Part shown: one piece after another, positions 32,711 through 41,557 of the stretch
How positions within the stretch are numbered: the stretch's first letter is position 1
How the letters are laid out: every line of letters starts with the position of its first letter
NCBI RefSeq assembly: GCF_024172165.1
Contig: NZ_JAMZEB010000002.1
Coordinates: 12,607,501-12,671,500, forward strand
DNA: 64,000 nt
Source: Nonomuraea thailandensis
Lineage (GTDB): Bacteria > Actinomycetota > Actinomycetes > Streptosporangiales > Streptosporangiaceae
Direction: 5' to 3'
Made by a program: the position numbers and the translations under genes
The notes under the pieces: model-generated
What the model was told of the DNA's origin: nothing
Databases searched by the model: none
Seen by the model: the letters and a program-made list of their open reading frames with translations, nothing else

Positions 32711-33622
32711 ATGACAGCAGTAGTGCAGGCCGAAGGGCTGACCAAGTACTACGGCAGGCGGCGCGGCCTGGAGGACCTCACCCTGGAGATCCAGCCGGGG
32801 GAGATCTTCGGTTACCTGGGGCCCAACGGCGCGGGCAAGACCACGACCCTGCGGCTCCTGCTCGACGTGATCAGGCCCACCAGCGGCACCGTACGGGTGC
32901 TCGGCGGGGCCCCGCGCGAGCCCGCCACCCGCGCCAGGATCGGCTACCTGCCGGGCGAGCTGGTGCTGGAAGGCCGCGACCGGGCCGTCGACTACCTGCG
33001 CTTCCTGGGCCGGGTGCGCGGCGGTGTGCCGGCCTCCCGGATCGAGGCGCTGGCCGAGCGGTTCGACGCCGACCTGACGGTGCCCATGCGCAAGCTCTCC
33101 AAGGGCAACAAGCAGAAGATCGGGCTCATCCAGGCGTTCATGCACGAGCCGGAGTTCGTGATACTCGACGAGCCGACCATGGGGCTGGACCCGCTGGTGC
33201 AGCAGGAGTTCCTGGCGCTGGTGCGCGAGGTGCGCACGTCCGGCCGCACCGTGCTGATGTCCTCGCACGTGCTGGCCGAGGTGGAGAGCGTCTCCGACCG
33301 GGTCGGCATCGTGCGCTCCGGGCGGCTCGTCGCCGTCGAGAACGTCGCCGCGCTGCGCGAGAAGGCGGTGCGCAGGGTCGAGCTGCACTTCGAGTCGCCC
33401 GTGCCGCCCGCCGCCTTCGAGAACCTGCCCGGCGTACGCGACCTGCGCGTCGAAGGGGCCGGCGTGCGCTGCACGATCGACGGCCGCCCCGACGCGCTGA
33501 TCAAGGCGGCGGCGCAGTTCACGGTCGTCCACCTGGTCAGCGCCGAGCCGGACCTGGAGGAGATCTTCCTGACCTACTACAGCGACGAGGAGGAGCACGA
33601 TGATCGCCAGAAGCCTGCGTGA
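32711..33622 (+). CDS. ABC exporter ATP-binding subunit
   Basis: A 303-residue ATPase: Walker A GPNGAGKT (near 38), variant signature LSKGNKQK (near 132), Walker B VILDEPTMGLDPL (near 152) and H-loop SSHVLAEVES. The C-terminal 80 residues form the accessory domain common in DrrA/antibiotic-efflux type ATPases. It forms an exporter with the next gene, which it overlaps by 23 bp. No substrate is indicated; the family exports drugs, lipids or peptides. The operon ends with a PucR regulator. Confidence 0.92.
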   Translation: MTAVVQAEGLTKYYGRRRGLEDLTLEIQPGEIFGYLGPNGAGKTTTLRLLLDVIRPTSGTVRVLGGAPREPATRARIGYLPGELVLEGRDRAVDYLRFLGRVRGGVPASRIEALAERFDADLTVPMRKLSKGNKQKIGLIQAFMHEPEFVILDEPTMGLDPLVQQEFLALVREVRTSGRTVLMSSHVLAEVESVSDRVGIVRSGRLVAVENVAALREKAVRRVELHFESPVPPAAFENLPGVRDLRVEGAGVRCTIDGRPDALIKAAAQFTVVHLVSAEPDLEEIFLTYYSDEEEHDDRQKPA

Positions 33623-34391
33623 CTGCCGGCGGATGCTGATCTGGTGGACCATCGGCATCAGCGCCTTCATCACCCTCTACCTGACCGTCTACGGCAGCAT
33701 CAAGGAGAGCCCGGAGACGTACGGGCCGGCCGCCGTCGCCAAGTTCCCCGGCGCGCTGCGCGATCTCATGGGCGGCATGACCGACATGGTGTCCGGCGCC
33801 GGCTTCCTCCAGACGGTCGTCTACCAGCTCTTCGTCCCCATGCTGTTCATCGCCTGCGCGACCTTGCTGGCCAACCGGGCCCTGGCCGGGCCCGAGGAGA
33901 CCGGCACGCTCGAACTGGTCGTCACGCTGCCGGTGGACCGGCGGCGGCTCGTGCTCGACAAGTTCGCCGCGCTGGCCCTCGGGCTGCTCCTGGTGGCCGC
34001 CGTGACGTTCGTCGCGGCCGTGGGGATGAGCGCGCTCATGGAGACCGGGGTGCCGTTCGACCGGATCCTCGCCGGGCACACCGGGGTGCTCCTGCTCGGC
34101 CTGTTCGCCGGCACCGTGGCCCTCGCCGTCGGCGCCGCCACCGGGCGCAGGCTCGTCGCCTCCGCCGTCGTGGGCGTGTGGGCGGCGGCCGGCTACACCG
34201 TGGTCACCGTGGGCCGGTCCGTGGACGCCATCGCCTGGCTGAAGTGGGTCTCGCCGTTCCACTACTACGCCGACGGCAGGCCCCTGTTCGAAGGGCTGCC
34301 GGTCGGGGACTACCTTGTCCTCGCGGGGGCGACGGCCGTGCTCGCCCTCACCGCGGTGCTCGCCTTCGACAGGCGTGACGTAGGAGTCTGA
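33600..34391 (+). CDS. ABC-2 type permease
   Basis: A 263-residue membrane protein with six hydrophobic segments (first LIWWTIGISAFITLYLTVYG near 13). It carries the short motif GPEETGTLELVVTLPVDRR (near 97) typical of ABC-2 permeases between helices 2 and 3, and KWVSPFHYYADGRPL before the last helix. It lies inside the 3' end of the ATPase gene and touches the PucR start (TGATG), so the three are translationally coupled. GAGGAGGA precedes the ATG. Confidence 0.92.
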   Translation: MIARSLRDCRRMLIWWTIGISAFITLYLTVYGSIKESPETYGPAAVAKFPGALRDLMGGMTDMVSGAGFLQTVVYQLFVPMLFIACATLLANRALAGPEETGTLELVVTLPVDRRRLVLDKFAALALGLLLVAAVTFVAAVGMSALMETGVPFDRILAGHTGVLLLGLFAGTVALAVGAATGRRLVASAVVGVWAAAGYTVVTVGRSVDAIAWLKWVSPFHYYADGRPLFEGLPVGDYLVLAGATAVLALTAVLAFDRRDVGV

Positions 34392-35542
34392 TGGCGATCT
34401 CCGAGCTGCCCGCCGACCTGCTCAAGGGGCACTGGCAGCGGCTGGCGGACCACGCGGCGACCGGCCGGTCACCCGACCGGGAGGCGCTGGACGCCTACCG
34501 CGCCGCCGGCGCCAGGGCCGCCGAGCTGGGGCTGTCGCTGCGGGCCCTGGTCGACGCCGCGCTCGCCGCAGGGGAGGAGCTGCCGGGGGTGCTGCCCGCG
34601 CTGCGCAAGGCGGTCTTCGCGCTGATGGAGGGGTACGAGGGGGCGCAGCTCGCGGCCATCCGGAGCGAGGAGGGGGCACGCAGGGAGTTCGTGGACGATC
34701 TGCTGCAGGGGCGGGCGGAGCGGCTGGCGGAACGGGCCGAGCACTTCGGGCTGCGGCTGGCCGAGTCGTACGTGGTGACGGTGGCCCGTGGCCCGCGCTC
34801 CTCTCCCCAGGACCGGTCCGACGCTGACCTGGTGGGGCGTGAGGCCGGCCAGGTGGAGCCTGACCCTGGCCGGGTGGGACGGGCGGCGCGGGTGGCGCGT
34901 GGCCAGGGCCGTGCCGAGGGCGATCGGGACCGTGTCGAGGGCGATCGGGACCGCATCGAGCGCGACCTGATCGCCCGGTTCGGCTCCCACAACGTGCTCG
35001 TCGCCGTACGCGACGGCTTACTGGTGTGCGTCGCCCCCGCCGCCCTGCCCGCCGCCGTGGGGGAGTTCACCCATCACGTACGCGCTCGCTTCCCGCCCGG
35101 CTGGCGCGTCGGCGTCGGCCGCGCACATCGGGGGCCCGGGGGAGTGGTGACCTCCTACCGGGAAGCGGCGCAGGCCCTGGATCTGGCCGACGGGCTCCGC
35201 CTCAAGATCGACGTGGTCAAGGCCGCCGACCTGCTGGTCTTTCCCGTGCTGCTGCGCGACAGGAGCGCCATCGAGGACCTCGTGGACAGCGTGCTCAGCC
35301 CGTTGCTGGAGGCGCGGGGCGGGCACGAGCCGCTGCTGGAGACCCTGGAAGCGATCTTCGCCTCCCATGGCAACCAGACGGCCGCGGCGCGACGGCTGGG
35401 GGTCAGCCCGCGGGCGGTGACGTACCGGCTGGAACGCATCCGCCGCCTGACCGGCTTCTCACCCGACGACCCGACCCAGCGCTTCACCCTGGAAACGGCC
35501 GTCCTCGGCGCCCGCCTCATGGGCTGGCCCGCCCACGGCTGA
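34391..35542 (+). CDS. PucR-family helix-turn-helix regulator in an ABC exporter operon
   Basis: A 383-residue protein: an N-terminal helical RsbRD-like sensory region, a GGDEF-like central domain (VGVGRAHRGPGGVVTSYREA near 237) and a C-terminal PucR HTH (HGNQTAAARRLGVSPRAVTY near 324). A charged insert with two near-perfect copies of EGDRDR(V/I)E lies near residue 177 and comes from a short DNA duplication. The gene shares a base with the permease stop, which is an unusual place for a PucR protein; it probably regulates the exporter. The ligand is unknown. Confidence 0.85.
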   Translation: MAISELPADLLKGHWQRLADHAATGRSPDREALDAYRAAGARAAELGLSLRALVDAALAAGEELPGVLPALRKAVFALMEGYEGAQLAAIRSEEGARREFVDDLLQGRAERLAERAEHFGLRLAESYVVTVARGPRSSPQDRSDADLVGREAGQVEPDPGRVGRAARVARGQGRAEGDRDRVEGDRDRIERDLIARFGSHNVLVAVRDGLLVCVAPAALPAAVGEFTHHVRARFPPGWRVGVGRAHRGPGGVVTSYREAAQALDLADGLRLKIDVVKAADLLVFPVLLRDRSAIEDLVDSVLSPLLEARGGHEPLLETLEAIFASHGNQTAAARRLGVSPRAVTYRLERIRRLTGFSPDDPTQRFTLETAVLGARLMGWPAHG

Positions 35543-35597
35543 CATCTCATGACATGCGGCGCTCAGCCGCTTCGGCGGGGTCGGGCCGGAAACGTTC

Positions 35598-35668
35598 GGC
35601 TCAGTCAGTCGTGTCCGGCTCGGTCGCTCCGAGGGCGCCGGATCGCTCACCCTGGCTCAGTCGCTCAC
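35598..35668. repeat. Degenerate repeat containing the LysE stop codon
   Basis: GGCTCAGTCAGTC (35598-35610), GGCTCGGTCGCTCC (35617-35630) and GGCTCAGTCGCTCAC (35654-35668) are related units in the spacer between the convergent PucR and LysE genes. The last copy holds the LysE TGA (reverse strand 35659-35657) and final codons. Copies are short and diverged. Confidence 0.5.
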
Positions 35669-36277
35669 GGCGAGCCGTATCCCGAACCCCACGATCACCA
35701 CGCCGGTCAGCCGGTCGAGGAACCGCCGGACAGCAGCCGAGCGCAGGATCCCGCCCATCCACGACGCGAACCCGATCAGCAGTGCGCTCCACACCAGCCC
35801 CTCCACCACGTGCACCCCGGCCAGCGTCAGCCCCATCAGCACGTGCGGCGCCTCCGCGGGGATGAACTGCGGCAACATGGCCACGTAGAACGCGCCCACC
35901 TTCGGATTGAGCAGGTTCGTCAGCAGCCCCCGCCGCAACCCCTTGCCGAAGCGCATCTCCTCCTGCTGCTGCCCATCAGGCTGTTGCTCGTGCCTGGCCA
36001 GCAGCATGCGCAGCCCCATCCACACCAGGTACGCCGCTCCGGCCCAGCGCAGCACGTCGTAGGCCACCTGAGAGGCGGCCAGCAGCGCCGACAGCCCGGC
36101 GGCGGTGAGCACGCCCCAGCAGAGCGTGCCGAGCTGGATGCCTAGCGTCACACCCCAGGCGGGCCGCCGCCCGGCCAGCACGGACGTACGCAGGATCAGG
36201 GCGGTGTCGAGGCCGGGCGTCAGCGTGAGCAGCGCGACCACGGCGGCGAATGACCAGATAGATCCTGCGATGTCCAC
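35657..36277 (-). CDS. LysE-family amino-acid/metabolite exporter
   Basis: A 206-residue membrane protein with six hydrophobic segments. It has the family start LLTLTPGLDTALILRTS (near 19) and the loop RRGLLTNLLNPKVGAFYVAML (from about residue 119). The family exports lysine, threonine, homoserine lactones or other metabolites. The reading frame stays open well upstream through a low-complexity region; the GTG at 36277 is chosen because it falls just before the first helix. No ribosome site is visible, so translation may be leaderless. Confidence 0.87.
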   Translation of the reverse strand: MDIAGSIWSFAAVVALLTLTPGLDTALILRTSVLAGRRPAWGVTLGIQLGTLCWGVLTAAGLSALLAASQVAYDVLRWAGAAYLVWMGLRMLLARHEQQPDGQQQEEMRFGKGLRRGLLTNLLNPKVGAFYVAMLPQFIPAEAPHVLMGLTLAGVHVVEGLVWSALLIGFASWMGGILRSAAVRRFLDRLTGVVIVGFGIRLAVSD

Positions 36278-36460
36278 GCAAGTGAGGCTACAACAGGCAC
36301 TCGCCACACCCTGGTGACGTTCACTGCGGAGTGCGCCCGAACGGCGTGGCCAGGCAGGAATCGTGGCTGAATGAGCGTCGTGGCCGGGCAGCGCTCCCGT
36401 CGGCCCGTTCCAGCGACCAGATCCGCCGGCCACAGCGGTGCCCGTCCGGTGCCGTCCGAG

Positions 36461-36705
36461 CGAGCGCCCTGTCCGGGCGAGCGCCCTGTCCGGGCGAGCG
36501 TCCTGTCCGGGCGAGCGGCCTGTCCCGGGCGGGAACCATGCCACGGCGGGTGGGAACCATGGCACGGCAGGAACCAAGGTACGACGGGAACCCTGGCACG
36601 GCGGGACCACGGCCAAGGGGAACTTGGCACGGCGGGGAACACGGCCGACGGGAGTCCGGCTCAGGCGGGGATCGTGGTCAGGCGGGAGTCCTCATGGGGG
36701 TGCGC
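36461..36705. repeat. 17-bp minisatellite in the LysE/oxidoreductase divergent region
   Basis: CGAGCGCCCTGTCCGGG repeats at 36461-36477, 36478-36494, 36495-36511 (one change) and 36512-36529 (two changes). It is followed by about ten further 17-bp units of a second type (GGAACCATGGCACGGCG and variants) to about 36705. The flanking 36278-36460 and 36706-36759 contain only weaker traces of the same units. No credible gene lies in the 482-bp gap; the open frames here are repeat artefacts. Confidence 0.85.
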
Positions 36706-36759
36706 GGTGGGGCTGGCCCCGGGTGGCGTCGGGATCGAGGGGAGGGGTTGACTAGGAGC

Positions 36760-37707
36760 ATGCATGCCATCATCGTCTCCGCCCCAGGCGGCCCAGAGGC
36801 TCTCGAATACGTCGAGCGGCCCGACCCTGTCCCCGGTGACGGGGAGGTCGTGGTCGACGTCGCCGCCAGTGGCGTGAACTTCATCGACATCTACCACCGC
36901 TCAGGCGCGTACCCCCTCCCCCTGCCCACCCCCATCGGCTCCGAGGGCGCGGGCACGGTGTCGGCCGTCGGGGCCGGTGTGCGGGACGTGGCCGTGGGCG
37001 ACACCGTCGCCTGGGCGAACGTGCTCGGCAGCTACGCCGACAAGGCCGTCGTGCCGGCGCACCGGGTGGTGCCGGTGCCGGACGGGGTGTCGGCCGAGGT
37101 GGCGGCTGCGGCGATGTTGCAGGGGATGACGGCCCACTACCTGACCCACTCCACGCACGAGGTCAAGGAGGGCGACCAGGTTCTCGTGCACGCCGGGGCG
37201 GGCGGCATGGGGCAGTTGCTGGTCCAGCTGGCCAAGCTCAAGGGTGCCAAGGTGTACACCACGGTCTCCACCAGCGAGAAGGAGAAGCTGGCCAGGGAGG
37301 CGGGGGCGGACGAGGTGTTGCGCTACGACGACTTCGCCGAGGCGCTGCGCGGCCAGATCGACGTGGTGTACGACGGTGTCGGCAGGTCCACGTTCGACGG
37401 CGGGCTGGAGGCGCTGCGTCCGCGCGGCCTCATGGCCCTGTACGGCGCCGCCAGCGGGCCCGTCCCGCCGTTCGACCCCCAGACGCTCAACAAGCAGGGC
37501 TCGCTCTTCCTCACCAGGCCCACGCTCGTCCACTACATCGCCGAGCGGCAGGAGCTGCTGCAGCGCGCCTCCGACCTGTTCGGGTGGATCACCCGGGGAG
37601 AGCTCGCGATCAACATCTCGCACCGGTATCCGCTGGCTGACGCCCGGCAGGCGCACGAGGACCTGGCCGCCCGCCGCACCACCGGAAAGCTGCTCCTGAT
37701 TCCCTGA
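36760..37707 (+). CDS. Quinone oxidoreductase, zeta-crystallin-like MDR family
   Basis: A 315-residue medium-chain reductase without the zinc ligands. The N-terminal GroES-like part has VDVAASGVNFIDIYHRSGAY (near 33) and GSEGAGTVSAVG. The NADPH-binding motif is HAGAGGMGQLLVQLAKLKGA (near 145), and STFDGGLEALRPRG follows. These enzymes reduce quinones or enones with NADPH. The ATG at 36760 has AGGAG unusually close (one base), and GAGGGG lies further upstream. The upstream frame is repeat DNA, not coding. Confidence 0.92.
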   Translation: MHAIIVSAPGGPEALEYVERPDPVPGDGEVVVDVAASGVNFIDIYHRSGAYPLPLPTPIGSEGAGTVSAVGAGVRDVAVGDTVAWANVLGSYADKAVVPAHRVVPVPDGVSAEVAAAAMLQGMTAHYLTHSTHEVKEGDQVLVHAGAGGMGQLLVQLAKLKGAKVYTTVSTSEKEKLAREAGADEVLRYDDFAEALRGQIDVVYDGVGRSTFDGGLEALRPRGLMALYGAASGPVPPFDPQTLNKQGSLFLTRPTLVHYIAERQELLQRASDLFGWITRGELAINISHRYPLADARQAHEDLAARRTTGKLLLIP

Positions 37708-38211
37708 CCACCGCCGAAGAGGGCAGACGCCGTGCGGCTGCGAGGCCGTGGGTCTGCGGGGTCGTGAGGTCGTGGGATTGCGGGGTCGCAGGGTTGCGGG
37801 GCCGTAGAGGCCGTGGAGCGGCGGGGCCGTGAGACGGCGGCTGTGCGGGTTGTGTGGCCGTGAGGCGGCGGGCTGTGAGGCCGTGGGGCGTGGCTTCGTA
37901 GGGCGTAGGGCCGGAGGGCCGGAGGGACGTGCGGTCGCAGGGCTGTGGCGTTGGGCTGGGCCGGGTGCGTGTGGGGCGCACCCGGCTCGGCCCGCGGCGG
38001 CGTGTGGGCGCACCCGGCTCGCCCTCGGTGGTGTCTGAGCGCGCCCGGCTCGGCCCGCGGTGGTGTGTGGGGCATCCGGCTCGGCCCGCGGTGGTGTGTG
38101 GGCCGCACCCGGCCCAGCCTGCCGTGGTGGGTGGGCGCACTCAGCGCAGCCCGCGGCGGCGCGCGGGCGCATCCGGCGCAGCCCACAACGGAGCGTGCAG
38201 CGTAGTGGTCG
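37708..38211. repeat. Gene-free convergent spacer with about seven 32-bp repeats
   Basis: 37720-37960 is a low-complexity G/T-rich string of short GCCGTGAGG/GGGGTCG-like units. From 37979 to about 38190 a 31-33-bp unit (CACCCGGCTCGGCCCGCGG followed by TGGTGTGTGGGCG) repeats about seven times, starting at 37979, 38011, 38042, 38073, 38106, 38138 and 38170, with increasing divergence. The array ends 20 bases from the stop of the opposing lyase gene. Open frames here encode only repeat peptides. Confidence 0.85.
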
Positions 38212-39084
38212 TCAGCCGAGGCGGGCCAGGGCGCCTGCCTCCAGCGCGACCCAGACTGCCCCGTCCGGCCCGACGGTCAGCCCGTGAGGTTCGCCCTTGC
38301 CCTGGTCCCCATCCCTGCCCGGCACGCTGGGCAGCGCGTGCTCCTCGATGGTGCCGTCCACGGTGATGCGGCCGACGCGGTCGGCGGCCCACTGCGTGAA
38401 CCAGAGGGCTCCGCCGGGCCCGGTGATGATGGCGTGCGGGCGGGCGGCGCGGTCGGGGAGCGGATGCTCGGTGATCTTGCCGGTGGTGTCGATGCGCCCG
38501 ACCTGGCCTGCCCCGATCTCGACGAACCAGAGGGCGTCGTCGGGCCCGAGCGTGATCCCCACCGGGGCAGCCCCCTCGGTGGGCAGCGGATGTACGGTGA
38601 TCTCGCCAGCGAGTGAGATGCGCCCGATGGCGTTGCCCTGGTTGAGGGTGAACCAGAGGGCGTCGTCGGGCCCCGCCGTGATGAACGACGGCATGCCGCC
38701 CTCCACCGGCACCTCGAACGCGGTCAACGCCCCATCGGCCCCGATTCGCCCGATCTTTCCGGCCTCGATCTGGGTGAACCACATCGCCCCGTCCGGCCCG
38801 GCCGTGATGCCGTACGGGGTGGTCGCCTCGTGGACCGTGAGCTGCCCGTCGGTGGTGATGCGGCTGATGCGCCCGCCCTTGTACTCGGTGAACCACATCG
38901 CCCCGCCGGGCCCCGGCGTGATCACCGTCGGCAGGCCGTCGGCCGGGTCGAGCCGGTGGATCACGGGCTCCTCGCCGGGGACGAGCCTGCCGACGCAGCC
39001 CTGGTGGGCGAGTGTGAACCAGATGGCCCCGTCGGCCGCGGTCGCGATGCCGTACGGCGCGCCTGCTTCGATCATGGTCAACAT
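38212..39084 (-). CDS. Virginiamycin B lyase-like protein (Vgb family)
   Basis: A 290-residue seven-bladed beta-propeller with blade motifs of the form GITAGPDGAMWFTQ repeated about every 42 residues. Vgb linearises streptogramin B antibiotics by opening the thr-phenylglycine ester through elimination. The expected catalytic elements are visible: a His in RPHAIITGPGGALWFTQ (near 203) and the E-x-H in GKGEPHGLTVGPDG (near 253). Many family members are not proven lyases, so activity is unconfirmed. The gene starts 64 bp after the ABC-F stop and is likely co-transcribed with it, which strengthens the resistance reading. Confidence 0.87.
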   Translation of the reverse strand: MLTMIEAGAPYGIATAADGAIWFTLAHQGCVGRLVPGEEPVIHRLDPADGLPTVITPGPGGAMWFTEYKGGRISRITTDGQLTVHEATTPYGITAGPDGAMWFTQIEAGKIGRIGADGALTAFEVPVEGGMPSFITAGPDDALWFTLNQGNAIGRISLAGEITVHPLPTEGAAPVGITLGPDDALWFVEIGAGQVGRIDTTGKITEHPLPDRAARPHAIITGPGGALWFTQWAADRVGRITVDGTIEEHALPSVPGRDGDQGKGEPHGLTVGPDGAVWVALEAGALARLG

Positions 39085-39148
39085 GGATGCCCCCCGATGG
39101 TGGTGGTCGGTCTCGATGAGTGCCGGTCGGCGGTGGCCGGGGTGTCGG

Positions 39149-40813
<1,665 letters not shown>

Positions 40814-40828
40814 GATGGAACTCCAATC

Positions 40829-40883
40829 GCAACTGAGGTAGCGTTAGTGTGCCATGCGGGCAAAGCTAATGCAACTGGAGTAG
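40829..40883. promoter_or_regulatory. Repeated elements between abc-F and tetR
   Basis: GCAACTGAGGTAG (40829-40841) and GCAACTGGAGTAG (40871-40883) are direct repeats 42 bp apart. Between them GCGTTAG (40841-40847) and CTAATGC (40866-40872) form an inverted pair with one mismatch. They occupy the whole 73-bp divergent region and are the best candidate binding sites for the TetR protein. Confidence 0.5.
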
Positions 40884-40886
40884 TTT

Positions 40887-41474
40887 TTGGAAACGAGCAA
40901 GCGCCCTGGAGGACGGAGCGCGCGGGTCCGTGACGCCGTGCGGCAGGCCACGCTCGCCGAGCTGGCCGAGCGGGGCTACCAGGGCTTGACGGTGGAGAAC
41001 GTCGCCGAGCGGTCAGGCGTGCACAAGACGACCGTCTACCGGCGCTGGGGCGGGGTCGAGGGGCTGGTCTCCGACGCGCTGGAGCTGGCCGGGGACGAGC
41101 CCTGGCCGATTCCCGACACCGGGTCCGTCGAGGGGGATCTGCGGGGGGTGGTGCAGCTCGTACGCAGCGGGTTCGCCGATCCGGAGCTGGGGCCGGTGTC
41201 GACGGCGTTCGTGGCGGCGGCCGTACAGGATGCCGCCGCGGCGCGGGCGCTGCACGGGTTCTTCGCGGCCAGGCACGAGCAGTCGGCCGTGGTGGTGCGG
41301 CGGGCGGTCGCGCGCGGTGAGCTGCCCGACGTCGTGGACCCGAGCGAGGTGATCAGGGTGGCGGTCGCGCCCGTCTACTACCGGCTGTTCGTCGCCCACG
41401 AGCCGGTGACGGAGCGCGACGCCGACCGCGCCGCCGACGCCGCCCTGGCCGCCGCCCGCGCAGGCGTCCTCTGA
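40887..41474 (+). CDS. TetR/AcrR-family regulator of the ABC-F/lyase genes
   Basis: A 195-residue protein with a TetR DNA-binding domain (LAELAERGYQGLTVENVAER; SGVHKTTVYRRWGG, about residues 21-52) and a TetR_C_16/AefR-like ligand domain (VYYRLFVAHEPVTERDAD near 166). It starts with TTG, six bases after GGAG. Divergent placement from the ABC-F gene suggests it represses the resistance-type pair and is released by a drug or metabolite. Its 3' end, including the stop codon, is duplicated in tandem. Confidence 0.88.
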   Translation: METSKRPGGRSARVRDAVRQATLAELAERGYQGLTVENVAERSGVHKTTVYRRWGGVEGLVSDALELAGDEPWPIPDTGSVEGDLRGVVQLVRSGFADPELGPVSTAFVAAAVQDAAAARALHGFFAARHEQSAVVVRRAVARGELPDVVDPSEVIRVAVAPVYYRLFVAHEPVTERDADRAADAALAAARAGVL

Positions 41475-41505
41475 GCGCCGCCGCCCGCGCAGGCGTCCTC
41501 TGAGC
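41451..41505. repeat. 29-bp tandem duplication spanning the tetR stop codon
   Basis: A 26-base core (GCCGCCCGCGCAGGCGTCC through TGAGC) occurs identically at 41451-41476 and 41480-41505. The first copy contains the last codons (ARAGVL) and TGA of the tetR gene; the second is an exact copy including the TGA in the convergent spacer. Confidence 0.92.
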
Positions 41506-41557
41506 GCCGCCGCCCCCCGATGCGAAACGCGGCCGTTCGAGCCCCGGCGAACGGGCG

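Noticed and set aside
36461..36705. Possible CRISPR array
   Set aside because: The 17-bp units are contiguous without unique spacers, and there are no cas genes.
37979..38190. Possible CRISPR array with 32-bp period
   Set aside because: The whole period is repeated, with no unique spacer, and units diverge gradually.
37945..38205. Open frame with repeated WAGCVWGAPGSARGG-like peptides
   Set aside because: It simply translates the 32-bp DNA repeat, lacks a ribosome site, and the repeat length is not a multiple of three.
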